Assembly: GCA_021399445.1 (NCBI GenBank)
Contig: JAJTUQ010000003.1
Location: forward strand, 1,860,001 to 1,924,000
DNA: 64,000 bases
Direction of reading: 5' to 3'
DNA from: Xylogone sp. PMI_703
Taxonomy: Eukaryota; Ascomycota; Leotiomycetes
Shown here: positions 21,584 to 33,712 of the stretch, one piece after another
How positions within the stretch are numbered: the stretch's first letter is position 1
Layout: each line of letters opens with the position of its first letter
Position numbers and translations under genes: made by a program
Notes under the pieces: generated by a model
The model's database searches: none
Seen by the model: only the letters and a program-made list of their open reading frames with translations
What the model was told of the DNA's origin: nothing

Positions 21584-22884
21584 GTAGACAGGACACAGAT
21601 AGGATGAACAGTATTCAAGACGACCACGAAAAACACGCCTTTCCAAGCGTCAAAGAGTGTTTGTTCCAGGGCCAACAATATGAACGATAGGTTTTATTGC
21701 TGACAGGCTTTGATGAGTTGGAGCCGCCCTGTTTGAATATTTTACAGAGCCTCGTACTGTATCTTTTGGCAGAACTGTTGGCCGGCTGCTACTCCGCCTC
21801 GTGCCGGCTGTGTGCTTCACCGAGCACTGCCCAGTAATGCAACAGTGTGGCCGCTGCACCGCCCATCCAGCCTAGGCCACGTTCAAGTATAGTGCTACCC
21901 ATCAGAATCTGAGCTGCGCGGGGCCGATACAGTGATTTTATTGTCTGCACGTGATATGGCGGGGCTTCTTGCCCGCGATTCTGCCGTTCTGGATTTTATC
22001 CATTTATTTCGTCCCCGACGTGGTCTGGCTGACTCAACTCCCTTCTTCAACCTAATCATCCTGTCTGCACATTGGAGGCCGGGACAAGTAGGAATTGAGA
22101 GACGCTGAAATATGCCGACAGCCCACCTGTTAGACTATGTTGCGAGCAATATCCAGAGTCTGGTGAATGTAATTGAGAAGGTCAAATATATAATCAAATG
22201 GGTTAGATTACCAGAGGATGTAGAAAAGGCAGATATACGTTCTTATTACTGAATGACTGTTATAGCCTTTTAATAATCATATTATAAAATCTGATCCTTT
22301 TTCATGTTAACCATTTTAAGCACTGTATGACTTAGTTCTCTTTAAGGGGTTATATGTTAATAATTTATAAACACATTAAATTAAGTAACGTTAATTTATA
22401 AGCATTATTTAAAGGTTTGGTAGAAAATCTAGTTATATCAAAACTTAAAGTCATTAAGGACTACCTTAAGTGCTTTAACGATAACTTTAAAGCGGTTTCG
22501 CATATTAGGTGGAATAATGTAAATACTTTGAATAAGTAAGTATGTAATTTAAGATTAAGTTTGAAATATTATAATGTTTGCTCATACAAGGTCTTTTACC
22601 AGCCTAGAGCGCTAGAAAACTAAAGCTAAGCTGTAACAACTGTAAGATATAGAGACGAAGAGTTTATGAGGACAGTGACCAAAGGGAACATTTTAACAAC
22701 ACAGTTCTATCTAGAAAAGAGTAGTATAACGGGGCTAAGAGTTATCAAAGCTTTCCTGGATAGCGAAAAACAATCTCAACGATCAGGATACGTGCGCTTC
22801 ATTTACAGCTAAAACTACTAACGGATTGTAAAAGCCTGAGCTAAATCCATTAACAGCGACCGGTGTTGGTAGCCACAGGCTCGG
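21584..22884. other. Promoter of the CorA-like gene, then AT-rich DNA
   Basis: The first 450 bp is of normal base composition and probably includes the promoter of the leftward gene. From about 22240 to 22600 the sequence becomes strongly AT-rich with many TpA steps, as expected for RIP-mutated or relic repeat DNA. No gene is seen. Confidence 0.5.
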
Positions 22885-22914
22885 GCCCTACAGTGCCTCG
22901 CTTACAGGGCTTTA

Positions 22915-22941
22915 GGCCTGTAAGCATGCTAAATAGAGCCA
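22915..22941 (+). repeat. Left inverted repeat
   Basis: 27 bp, matching the inverted copy at 23449-23475 at 25 of 27 positions; it contains the palindrome AGCATGCT. Confidence 0.7.
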
Positions 22942-23448
22942 ACGGCCGTAGGGCGTGGGACGGTGCAGCCCATACGCGATACAACTGAGCTTATTCGTAT
23001 GCTGATTTACAGTTATAGTGCACGCTCCAGCCAGTAGTCCCTGTAAGCACGCTGTAATAATGGTGATTCAGGTAAGCGATGCCTAAAAGAGCGCCGATGT
23101 CGGTCTTAGCAAGTGCATCTAGCTCAGCCCAGATTGAATTAACTATCCTACGATGTATATACAGTCATATTTATAGAGAAAATATATTACAGGACAAGAA
23201 AAGAACAAATATCTCATATTAGGATGCTTGACCTATATTGAATAGGCGGATACTTAAATCCGCTTGGTCGTTTTCTATTTTCACTTAACATGGATCATTA
23301 CGGCCAACACCGGCGTGCTGACACGTCTGGCTTCTCAGTATGACTAGGACTAAGTAATTTCGATAAACTAACGTATACATACGATTAATATATAAAGAAT
23401 AAAATCGTATAGTATAAGCTGTACCGTATTGTAACGTTATATGACCAC

Positions 23449-23475
23449 TGGCTCCTTTTAGCATGCTTACAGGCC
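23449..23475 (-). repeat. Right inverted repeat
   Basis: Inverted partner of 22915-22941. Confidence 0.7.
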
Positions 23476-23816
23476 CTGAGCCTGAGTGTGTAGGGCTTAT
23501 AGCTTAGAGTTTACATTGTATAGTATATTTTATTTAGAGACGGTTAAATAGGCTAGTGGGGAAGTACAAAGTAGGGAATGAAGAAATAGATATCGAATAT
23601 CGGGATTTGCCCATGTTGAATGGGTATGAAAGAGCGGTATGACAGTATATAACCGAATTTACGGCTAAGTTGGGGTGTTGTTGAAGGCTATTCCCTCAAG
23701 CGATTACACCTTTACCTACAGCACATAGTCACTGGTTCTGACATATAAGACCTTATCTCGAAGTTCCTTGGAATCTACAACATTCACTGCGATACTATAG
23801 GTCGACTATATCCAGT

Positions 23817-24540
23817 ATGACAGGCCAAGCGAATACAGTGCTGCAGACTGTACGCAATAGTGATGACGATTGGGAGTATTGGATCTTCAGGATCAAGTTG
23901 CATGCCAGAAAACTGGACGTATGGCAATATATAACCCCGAATTCAGATGAACGGAGACCTTTACCGGTAAAGCCGGTGGAGCCAATCCCGAAGAGAGCTA
24001 CCTTTACAGTTGCGTAGTGGCAGGACTTCCACTTCCTATATGATGAATATAAAGATGATCCCCGACAATATAAGAAGCAGATGAGAGCGATGGGAGAGCT
24101 CCGCATGGAGATCATCACATCAGTTCATCCAGAGAATCTATATTGCATCAGAGACACTATGGATGTGGCCAATATGTTGGCTATACTTGAGAAGAGATTC
24201 TCTCCCGACGCAATCTTCGGAGTTAGGAGATTCCAGATCAATAGCGGCGCTATGACAACCGACTATTAATATGAACAAATTAGTGAGAGTAGTTCCAGAG
24301 TGAGCCCCAACTTATATTAATATATTCTTGAATAGCTCTCCCTCAACCATTACCCAAGGTTACATCGTCATTATTCGATACTTATATGCCTTTTACATCC
24401 CCCCAGTTTATATAATATTGTTTTCAAGAAGAGAGAAAAAGAACTCATTCAGCCTCCCTTATTAAAGGATCAGTCAAAGAAACAGAGACGGTTAGTTGGT
24501 TCAGGTTCTATCTCGTGGCTGGACTGGTTACAGCATATTC
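23817..24540 (+). mobile_element. Decayed Ty1/copia-type gag relic
   Basis: One continuous reading frame from the ATG at 23817 is interrupted by TAG (24015-24017) and TAA (24267-24269) yet stays in frame across the first stop. It reads like the gag N-terminal region of fungal copia retrotransposons: DDDWEYWIFRIKLHARKLDVW, with the W-x2-W-x3-L-x8-W-type spacing of UBN2/gag domains, then FLYDEYKDDPRQYKK and LEKRFSPD. The stops sit where CAG/CAA codons would fit, as in C-to-T (RIP) decay. No LTR pair or usable pol frame could be identified, though the text to about 24540 still has gag-like runs. Confidence 0.65.
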
Positions 24541-26047
24541 TACCATTGATTCAAATACTAAGTAGAAAAACATAATAACATAGACGCGTTGATATCATAT
24601 ATTAAGAAATGATGGGTCATTCCAAGGAACTGTCTTCTTTGTCTTATATTCTCGGTGGTATTGACCGGTCCCTCGAATGTCGTGACCCTACCGGTATCTG
24701 ATACGATGCTCTCCAAAATGATTACTCTTTTCAAGCTCCCCTCATTAATTTTAAAGTAAGGCACAGCCTTCAACCTTACCAGTTTAAATATTCTTATCGA
24801 AGATATTCGAGTTTAACAAAACCATTATTCCATTAAAAGGAATTCGTAGGCCTTGTGGATACCACAGAAACCTGACGTATACACATAAAAAGTTCTGTTA
24901 TATTTCCACAGTAAGGAATATTAGGCAGTTATTAAGATTACGGAAACAAATAGTAAATAACTGGATCTCACCCATGTTCTACCTATGCAGGACATTGCCT
25001 GATGTTGCTTGAGCATATCAAAGCGTTTCGACCAGTCAGAAATTGTAGTCCTGATGTTGGGACACACCTTAGCACATGAGACCAAATAACCTAGTCGGCC
25101 ATCGGAGGTTGCTTTTGTATTGAGCCATTTACTAGAAACAGAGAAGATAGCGCCATACATGGTAAGTTTTATCCTGCAATGCTCAGATTGCCACAATATT
25201 GGTCATATAATAGATCCTGATTGCAGCGGCTTCGTTGGAGGAAACCTTGTCCTCAGCCTACTTTCTTATATCACCCACTCTTGCCACTACGAAGCAGTAG
25301 ATGGAGTTAAAATGAATGAAGATACTCGCTGGGGACTTGCGGCGTCTTTTACTTTCACCCTGACTGGCATTTGATTATGATTCCGATTCATTTCGCGCGA
25401 GTAGATCAGTTAACTGTTCAGTGCCTAATACTTTATCAATCTGCGGAAATATTTCTTAGGTTCACCGAGAGATCTATATCTTGAACAACGGAATGCCCTA
25501 CGGGAATGATGACTCGACACTCGTTCGTTTTGTATGGTTGTAGGAGATTACGAGTGTTTTAGAGATCATATTATACAACTAGGGAATCGTATGAAGGTAA
25601 TTTTACGCATTTGCTGGAACCATTACCATATTAACTCTCAACTCTCGAACTGGGCCATAAATGCTCGAGCGCAAACAGTAGTATTGAAAGGAATGTTCAT
25701 GTTCGGCCTGTTTTGCAGAATGCTGTAAACATGGGATCTGTCTCACAGATGAGGAATTCCAGAGCTTGTTAAGAGAGACCGAGATCACTAAATACAGATC
25801 GCAGTTGCTGTTAACTGTAATTCATGGTGCTATATTTGTCATCCCGCTCTTGATCCCCTGTTGACTCCTAATACGGTATTGTTTTACTACCCTTGCTATC
25901 TGGCCAGTAGTTAGATTTGCCCAGCTAACCGCTTTCGGGCGTTGATATTAAGGCGACGCACTTGACCTCGTTTGCTTTGGGCACGTATCTCAAAAGTACA
26001 CACCTAGTTGCTCCTTGACCATCTCCATCAACATTAATTATAACACG
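24541..26047. other. Relic repeat DNA and unassigned sequence
   Basis: Continuation of the retroelement region. Open frames on both strands (for example minus 24921-25196 and minus 25603-25788) look partly protein-like, but each is broken by stops and I could not join them with splice signals. Probably decayed element or gene remains. The last 150 bp is the likely promoter of the next gene. Confidence 0.4.
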
Positions 26048-27670
26048 ATGCTGAACCCGATTGAGACTGATTTTAAAACGGCCGCGGCAACTATTTCAGA
26101 AACATCCCCTAATGACCCTATCGCTAACTCTTTCGCCCAATATAAACAATTTGCGCTCCTTCGCTGCCCTCCCGCTGGCGCCAATACCGGTACCAAGCCT
26201 GAGACGCCTCTTGGCGCCGCAACCCGCATCGTTGCGACTAGTGCGAATATTGTCAAGCAGAAAGGAGCTGTCTCCATAGTTGATACATCCGTCAAAAATC
26301 ACAGCCTAGTGCTCACCAAATGGGTGGACAGTGATGACGTAGTGCGTACTCGAAATACAATTGATGATGCTATATCCCGCGAACACCTCTCTGGCAGTAG
26401 TCACACAGGGCGCTTTGAGAGAGAAATGCGTAGAGTATTAGCTCTTTTAGTCAATAAAGATGACATCCGTGAACACTTACTTCTGAGCTCTGCCACTGTT
26501 GAGGTACTGCGGTACTATGTTTCTGGGGAGCACTCAAAGTTTTTAGCAGAGGTCCTGGCGAACAAGTTAATCACATTTGATATGTTGGTTAGAATTGGGC
26601 GTGGCCCTATCTTTGAAGAATGGATGATCAAGCAGTTGATTTTTGATGCTGTGATGAAGAGCACAACAGATTTCGATAAGACGGCTGCTGATAATGCTGT
26701 AGCAGCTACTGCTCACTTTATGTAAGTAGCTCTTTTGTTTCAATTCTGGATTCAAGTACAATTCAGTCTTATTTCTATTTAAGCCCCTCTATCCCCATCC
26801 TCTTTTCCTGTTATAGACTTGAAATAGCAAGTGATAGATCGATTAAGGCTACGGATTGAACAAATGAATAAAACAGGCAATATATCGTTGTACTAACACC
26901 TGCGAAGAGCCAACAACGGCATGACCGTCGGCCGATCAGATGGCCTCGGACACAAAGAATGGAAGGCTGAGGGCGACGCTAGCTTAGAGAAATACTTCGA
27001 CCAAATCGACGCATCCACCACCAGCAGCAATATTTTTACCTTGTTCAATCAGATAATCTTGCAATTTGCAACCCCTACTAATATCGGCTCGTCAACTGTT
27101 GAAGATCTGATTGATCGTGCAGGATTGGTATACGCTATTATTTTCCAGGCAGCTACAAGGGCTGTAGAACAGCTTGTCCGTGATACGTCGGCGCATGCTG
27201 CAAAGGTGTCACTAGACGTCTCTGTCATCTTTGCCGCTATCACACTGGGAGGTAGTCTTGCACCATCCCCATATGTGTCTTTGGTGGTTGACTCCGTTGA
27301 AGGAGTCATCCAGACAGTCATCGATAACTATGTCAATCAACCAGTAAATGCAATGACTGCTGTAGCCACCAATCTTAGTGACCAGTTCTCCAACTACATT
27401 CTCAAACCAGCACTTTCTGGAGACAGCGTCCCAGGCCTTTTCCCAGAAAATGCGGGCTCTTCTGGTGGATCGGGTTCCGAATCCCATGCCGGAGTGAATC
27501 CAGCAGGAGCTAGATCTGGGAATGAGACCAGTAAAGCAGATACAGGCACCACCACTGCAACATTAACATCTGCCGGGAAACGGAGGCAGCTAGGCCAACT
27601 TTTTGAATCAAAATACGAGTATTACGTGGGGATGCTGGATACCGTGCATATCCCAATGCGAAAGGTTTAA
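26048..27670 (+). CDS. Unrecognised 478-residue protein, 2 exons
   Basis: Exons 26048-26721 and 26908-27670. The donor is GTAAGT, the branch site TACTAAC at 26891 and the acceptor GCGAAG; phases close. I chose the ATG at 26048 because the open frame upstream has no ATG. I do not recognise the family. The N-terminal half is soluble and helical (FEREMRRVLALLVNKDDIRE). The second half has alanine/valine-rich amphipathic helices (SLDVSVIFAAITLGGSLA, then MTAVATNLSDQFSNYI) and a Gly/Ser/Thr-rich linker before a basic C-terminal tail. No signal peptide or clear membrane helix. It lies between a retroelement relic and a receptor-like gene, so a lineage-specific gene is likely. Confidence 0.7.
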
Positions 27671-27907
27671 GAAAATGCAAGTACTATTTATATTTCAAGC
27701 TCTGAATCCTAGACTGCCTCGATGAATGTGAATTATTAGTAGGTGTTATTGAATGCAGTTATTATTGAGACACAAATGTAAATACGACGGCTTACCTTGT
27801 AATATACGTAATATTTATTGTAGTGTCTTACATCAACTACAGAGTCATACGGTTTCTCCTTGTTTAATTGAAAAGGTAAGCTATACAGTATTACATGAAT
27901 GTTAGGG
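27671..27907. other. Short convergent intergenic stretch
   Basis: 237 bp AT-rich spacer holding both 3' ends. Confidence 0.6.
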
Positions 27908-29500
27908 TTATCCAACTCTGCTCCTTCCTGCTCCAGATTTTTTGTGATCTTCCGCTGGTTCTCGACTAGCTGTCACCGTAGATATTGTTCCTATCTTCCC
28001 TTGTATGATATCGCGCGTCCATTTGTTGCTCGACTGGATTCTTGTTATGCTGTCATTACTATCACTATGCTCATTATGTTGCCAATTATGCAAGGCGATT
28101 GGGTCTTGGGATGTGAGATCCTTGGTGCTCTCCGAGCCGTCATCGTTCAGACGAATCCCTTGCTTACTTGGATGTCCTTGGTTCGATTTGGTAGATAAAG
28201 GATCGGCCTTTGACCTAGGTGATAGCCTGGACGTAAGCCGGGCGCCGAGAAAACTGTCTAGTAACTTGGACACAAGAAGCTTTTGAAGCAGAGCATAGCA
28301 AAGAGGAATATTTGTCACAATAACAGCTGTGCTGGCTTCACGCACATACCAGAATATCCAGAGAATACTATTCGGATGTGCGAAGCAGTAGTATCGATTG
28401 AGGGTTGCCGAGATGATCTGTATCACATTAGGCCGGTGTCACCTGTATAGAAAACAAGGGGTTAGGTATTGAGAAGTCCCCATTAAAAAGATGGACTCAG
28501 AAATTGACTCACAGCAAAGATACCGAGGCTAAAAATCCCCGTGAGAGTAACTTTCCTACGTTGGATTAGTATACATATATGTGCTAATCTAGCTTGGAAC
28601 TGCCGTGTTGAAGAGCTCATACTTACTGTTTCAATTCCAACTGCGACTTTAATAATGTTGGAATCGGGACACAGAGCATAAGAAGATCAGACGATAAATT
28701 GAAGACATAGGACATGATTAGATGCTTTCCGGATGTTTCGCATTGCACTAGCACAGCTCGTCAGCCAGAGCCATATCAGAGCTGCCACGCATGAGAGGCG
28801 AACGATTATTGTCATCCATGACTCGAAAGTAATTGAGGAACGGTCGGCACCAGACCCCGAAAAAGAAGATCTCAGTGATCAGCCATCCTAGTATAATATA
28901 CCCGATAAGGAATTTCACGAGTAGCTGTTGTCTTAAGCCGGCCCTAATAGGAGAGGAAGGTCAGCACCACGAAAGCTGTGGGAGAGAAAGGCTTTACGTT
29001 AACTTATGGTATAAGAGACACATGCATATTTTGCATCCCCACTGAGTCATAAGCATCGACTCCTCGATGGAGAAGGTAATCTTGCTCCCGTATATGCGGT
29101 CCGCAATCTCAGAGGGAGTCATACCACTTGTGCCCGCTGGAGGGAGAATATTGGTGAAAGGATGCTTCTCCTGGATATTAACGCAGACAATCACATTTGT
29201 GTAGAAGGCCTGTGCATCGTTGAGTATCAATCGGTAAGCCTGAGCAGCCGCGAAAGTCTTACAAACGTGACCAACATTAAATAATCGTCAAGCCGGTAAT
29301 AACGCAATCCTCCCAGCCGTATTGCCTGCGAAATACTACAGTGCCAGAGTCATGTTAACATTGGTTTAAGCTAGATCCCATGACGTTTGAGCCCTGAGGC
29401 TGGGTTTAGAAGTTTGTGGTAACACTCACCAGCGCAAAACCAAGCTCAGACTTGCAACAGCGTACCATGTCCACGATTCCACCAGCCGTCCGTCAGTCAT
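27908..29500 (-). CDS. Fungal Rhodopsin-domain (PTH11-like) seven-helix membrane protein, 7 exons
   Basis: Exons 29500-29430, 29335-29263, 29209-28998, 28943-28804, 28747-28627, 28555-28513 and 28417-27908 close in phase to 389 residues. The family is recognised by blocks in the expected order: RLDDYLMLVTF after helix 1; ILPPAG and YGSKITF; WGCKICMCLLYHKLT; LIGYIILGWLITEIFF with WCRPFLNYF; QCETSGKH and FNLSSDLLMLCVPIP; FSLGIFAIISATLNRYYCF; and WYVREASTAVIVTNIPLCY. The C-terminal 110 residues are polar and disordered. These are integral membrane proteins of unknown ligand, distantly related to the appressorium protein Pth11. Donors vary (GTGAGT, GTAAGA, GTAAAG, GTTCGC, GTAAGT). Confidence 0.87.
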
Positions 29501-30162
29501 TGTGTCGTTAATCAGGCCGCCAATCCGTTCTTGCCGGGTAACAATGATTGATGAACCCGCGCCATACTGGAGATTTGTCTGAATATATTCTCGAACATAG
29601 ATTACAATCCAACAATCCAACAATCCAACAAGTCATTGTTGGCTCACAATCAGGGTTCGTCCGAGATGTCGGGGACTAGGTTAGGGCCCGAGCCGGGGAG
29701 CATGGCCCGGACACGCCTTCTGGGGCCGCTTGGGCCTTTCTGGTCACTATGAAAGCCACTGGGTACCACCCTGTCGGGTATGGCTGCAGCCAATCCATGC
29801 CTATCACCAACATCAGGGGATACAAATACTGTATTTGTGCAGCAGCAATAGCTACCGCACACCGTTGCGGAAGGATTTCCGTTATTACGCAGCCGAGAAC
29901 CGTTGGTGGCTGCCAACGCTCCCTAGGACGGCCATTTTCTTCCCTCGCAAGTGGCCAAATCTCAGTATTTCATGTGTGGAACATTATTGGCTCAGCCCCT
30001 TCCGGCAAGACGAACCAACCCACGAGAAGCTGGATTATTTATCCCACCTACCATCTATGCACCATCTCTTCTACTGCCTCTCTCTTGCTCCATTTCTTGC
30101 GTAGCTTTCGTTTTAAGAGCTGCGTCTCTCAACGAACACTCCCCTTCATTCTTATCTGAAAC
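29501..30162. other. Divergent promoter region with a small tandem repeat
   Basis: Lies between divergent start codons of the Rhodopsin-domain protein and the NCS1 permease and should contain both promoters. The 8-mer CAATCCAA is repeated three times at 29605-29628. Several overlapping open frames lack family features. Confidence 0.5.
29605..29628 (+). repeat. Tandem repeat, 3 x 8 bp
   Basis: Three perfect copies of CAATCCAA. Each copy contains CCAA, which with the preceding A is not a CCAAT box on this strand. Confidence 0.75.
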
Positions 30163-31977
30163 ATGGCGAATACGGTTGATGTGGAAAAGCAAAGTCCATC
30201 GCCCCATACGCATTGGAGTGACGCTGCCTCCATCGAGCAAAACACTGCTGCCGCTGCCAGTGATTCCGCTGATTCCGCTGATGCGCAGGTCATTGCCATC
30301 CGCGAGAGCAATGGCATCCTACGCTTTCTTGCCAGCGTCGACAAACGAATCCATCAAGCCACCAAGTTCGAGGCCTCGGGGGTTGAACGCGTACCCGAGA
30401 ATCAACGCAGGCCGCCGCAGAAACTCAATGTATATACTCCTTTACAATTCCTTGTCTCCTTTTGTTCGGATGCTGGAGCGTGCATAATGCATTCTCCGTC
30501 GTACAACAGCACATGGCATCATGGGTACCGGATCTGACAATTGATTAGATGCTCCTGTTTTGGTTTTCCCTCCTCTTCAGCCCTACCCTGATCCCGATCG
30601 GCATGCTGGGACCTTTGTTTGGACTATCTGTCCACGTCTCCATCATTCTCACAGTCTTTGCTGTAATTATCGGTTCGACAGCCCCTGCTTTTACGGCTAC
30701 GCTCAGCCCTCCCACCGGCTTGCGCCAGATCGCCGTCGCTCGTTACTCCATGGGCATCTGGGGAGCTAAGTTGTGTTGCGTCCTCAATGTTGCCGTCAAC
30801 ATTGGCTATGCCACCATCTCCAGCATTGTTGGAGGTCAATTGCTGCGCGCTGTATCGGGTGGTAGCCTACCCATTGTGGTTGGGATCGTGATCGTTGTGG
30901 TCGTGGCCTTCGTAGTCTCCTTCTTCGGCTATGCCATCATCCATCACTACGAGCGATATGCCTGGTTTGCGGCCTTCGTCTTGATCTGTGTCCTGTGGGG
31001 CCAGTCAGCTAAATATTTCACGCCCACACCGGGCTTGAACTTTGACAAAGGTTTAGATTATAGTGGAGCGTGCTTGTCCTACTTTGCCGTGATATTCGGC
31101 GTGTGCTGCTCATGGTGTCCCATTGCGGGAGATTACTATGTTCACTATCCCGCGCAGACTAGCAAGTGGCTCGTGTTTGGATTGACGTACTTTGGCTTGA
31201 CGATCCCTACGATATTTGTAGGAATTCTGGGCAATTACTTCGGGGGAATCGTCATGGCAAACGAGGACTTATATAACCTCTATGACAAAGATGGAGTGGG
31301 GGCTTTAATCCTAGCAGTCATGTCTCCACCTGTAGGATGGGCGAAGTTTGCATGCATCATCTTCGTCCTGTCTTTCCGTGAGTATATTCCTCATTCTATA
31401 TGCCTTCTCACAGAGTGTCTGATCATTATTACGCAGTCGGCAATGTTATCGCCAACATCTATTCCAGCGCCTTGTCAATTCAACTCCTTGGAAAGCATTT
31501 CATCGCCGTCCCACGCTCAGTCTGGTGTTCGCTGTTATCTGCAGCCACATTTGCTCTGGCATACGGCGGTCGTAATGTTCTCGAAACTATCATTAACAAT
31601 CTCTTATCCATGTTAGGCTATTGGACTCTATCATTTGCAGAGATTTTATGCATTGAGCACTTCTGGTTCCGTCCACGGCTCGGTGGCTATGACCTGAGTG
31701 CGTGGCAGGATCAAAGTCGCATGCCCTGGGGCCTAGCGGGAACCACATCCCTACTGATTGGAATTGGCTTCTCGTTCCTAGGAATGGATCAGACTTGGGT
31801 AAGCACATCTCTTCGTCGATCTGATGCTCTACTAATGTATTTTTTAAGTATGTGGCTCCCGCGGCGAAAAGGATTGGGTCATTTGGTGGAGATGTGGGTG
31901 ATGAGCTCACGTTGGTTTCGGTGCTGATAGCATACCCTATTCTCAGAACGCTCGAGATTAAGTATATTGGTCAATAA
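30163..31977 (+). CDS. NCS1 nucleobase:cation symporter, purine-cytosine permease type, 4 exons
   Basis: Exons 30163-30429, 30549-31377, 31437-31798 and 31849-31977 close in phase to 528 residues. The N-terminal 90 residues are hydrophilic with the family run-in GVERVPENQR. The core has about 12 helices. Family text includes SPPTGLRQIAVARYSMG (the GLR-x4-RYSfG block of the Fcy group), GYATISSIVGGQLL, FGYAIIHHYERYAWF, DYYVHYPAQTSKW, and IYSSALSIQLLGKHF before GRNVLETIINNLLSMLGYW. It should import cytosine, adenine or related bases at the plasma membrane with protons. The first exon's extra open frame beyond 30429 is intronic. Confidence 0.92.
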
Positions 31978-32914
31978 GATGCATGATATATAATGAATTG
32001 CAGTTCAAATCATTTCAGTAATTTTTCTCATACCTATGCCTAAACTACAGATTCCAAAAGTGCTCTTCGATGGGGGTGTGACAGTAACTCGCAGCTGAAG
32101 GTCGTTTACTTATGGAGATATTACAAGCTACAAGCGATATATGCTATGGGCAGTGTATCTACGAGTGATTGTAGGCTACAGGCGGCCAGATTTTATGTCT
32201 ATAAATGTTTTGTACACCAAATGGTCGCTGGCTGCTGACAGTCCGTTCTGTATGATGTATAATATACCAAGTCAGATTCATTTTTCCCCTGCATCATGGC
32301 GTTATTACGTGTAGTCTTGAATAGTATAATCCTTCTGAGCATAATAGATCAATGGTGCATAAACTTGACTATGTCATCTGCTTGATAAATGATCATGTGG
32401 GTTCCATTGACTATCTTGAAAATCAACAGTCATAACTAAATGAATGAGGCTTGATATATCCGTAATTGATCGCTCTGAACCGAGTGGCTGAACTTACTGT
32501 ACTCGGCCTATTGTAGTGTGTGTTCGCCAAGCCACTATAGAAATATGATTAATTTCAAAATGATGGATGGATATAAAGAGGGTTTTCGAGTCCTAAAGCC
32601 GATATACATAAACTTGAATATCCCACTATAGTACGATTCATTTACTACAAATGGCAAAGAGCCATGGTAGCCATGTTACACACCCTGCTTCCGAGGTGAA
32701 ATTATTAACGCCGTTTAAACTCCGTGTGTTACCTCTAAAGCCATGTAATCTCGAATTTGTCTAATAGCTCCCGGTATATAAGGGCACTTTCTCACTGACT
32801 TTTTAACCAAAGATTTCTAAGCACCCAGTGTACAAACCTACCGGTCATCCCTTTTAACTCTCTAAGTTACATCCATAAATTTTCATCGGTCTACAATAGA
32901 TCCTAATCTCAACC
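31978..32914. other. Intergenic region
   Basis: 937 bp with no gene. A TATATAAG box sits at 32775-32782, 140 bp before the next start codon. Confidence 0.6.
32775..32782 (+). promoter_or_regulatory. Probable TATA box of the SDR gene
   Basis: TATATAAG, 140 bp upstream of the ATG at 32915, followed by pyrimidine-rich leader sequence. Confidence 0.5.
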
Positions 32915-33712
32915 ATGTCGATCAACAAGACCGTCTTAGTTATTGGTGCCACATCCGGCATTGGAGAAGGTCTTGCACGTGCTATTCATGCTCAGGGTAA
33001 GAAGGTCATTGCAGCTGGACGACGTCAAGACCGTCTTAATGCTTTAGCCTCCGAGTTGCCTGGTCTTGAGACATTTCGCTTCGACTTCAGCGACATTGCC
33101 AAGCTCCCTTCTGCTTTCAACGATATTTCTAGCAAGTATCCAGAGCTTGATACGGTAATTGTGGCAGCAGCCATCCAAGGCTTCTTTGACTACAAGGACA
33201 AAGGTTCCTCGTCAATCGCATCAATTACTCAGGAAATTGCCACCAATATAACAGCGCCAACTACTTTCTGCCAACTGCTGGTACCGTTCTTTCTCAAGTC
33301 AAGCAAGCCTTGCAGCATAATTTTTGTTACGTCCGGGTTTTCGTTCATTCCTGTACCATTTTTCCCTGTTTACAGCGCAACCAAAGCAGCCCTTCAGTCA
33401 TTTAGTATTGCTCTTCGTGCTCAGCTTGCTGATACCAACATCCAAGTCACAACACTGTGTCCTGGGTATATAGCAACGGAGATAGATAAAGACTTCAAAG
33501 ATAGGCTTACAGCAATGCTAGGCGGACCAGACAAGGCACCACCTGCAGAACCACTGGACAAATTCATCCGAGATGCAATGGTTGGGTTGGACGAGAAGAG
33601 GGACGGAGAGCCCGTTAACGAGGTTGCTATAGGAGACTTCCCACAACAGGTGCACACATCATGGCGTACAGCATTCGGGCCAGCACTTGAGAGGTTTCAC
33701 GTTAAGGGATAG
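32915..33712 (+). CDS. Short-chain dehydrogenase/reductase (classical SDR)
   Basis: Intronless, 265 residues. The Rossmann motif is GATSGIG (residues 11-17), and AAGRR after strand 2 suggests NADP(H) preference. The usual NNAG is replaced by VAAAIQG, a notable departure. Catalytic Tyr153 and Lys157 sit in YSATK, and TLCPGYIATEI follows. The text resembles the DltE-like SDR group. No targeting signal. A TATA box 140 bp upstream suggests a strong or regulated promoter. The substrate is unknown. Confidence 0.9.
   Translation: MSINKTVLVIGATSGIGEGLARAIHAQGKKVIAAGRRQDRLNALASELPGLETFRFDFSDIAKLPSAFNDISSKYPELDTVIVAAAIQGFFDYKDKGSSSIASITQEIATNITAPTTFCQLLVPFFLKSSKPCSIIFVTSGFSFIPVPFFPVYSATKAALQSFSIALRAQLADTNIQVTTLCPGYIATEIDKDFKDRLTAMLGGPDKAPPAEPLDKFIRDAMVGLDEKRDGEPVNEVAIGDFPQQVHTSWRTAFGPALERFHVKG

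Larger units (their letters stand above)
22885..23496. mobile_element. Element bounded by inverted repeats, probably a non-autonomous DNA transposon relic
   Basis: 22915-22941 and the reverse complement of 23449-23475 match at 25 of 27 positions (core GGCCTGTAAGCATGCTAA). Outside these, both ends begin with the octamer GCCCTACA (22885-22892, and 23489-23496 inverted). The left end also forms a hairpin with a perfect 9 bp stem (GCTTACAGG / CCTGTAAGC). Related motifs recur inside at about 23039 and 23072. I see no clear target-site duplication and no transposase, so the family is undetermined. The interior is AT-rich after 23150. Confidence 0.55.

Noticed and set aside
24921..25788. Possible minus-strand gene downstream of the copia relic
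   Set aside because: Several protein-like pieces, but each is stopped and I found no splice path joining them.
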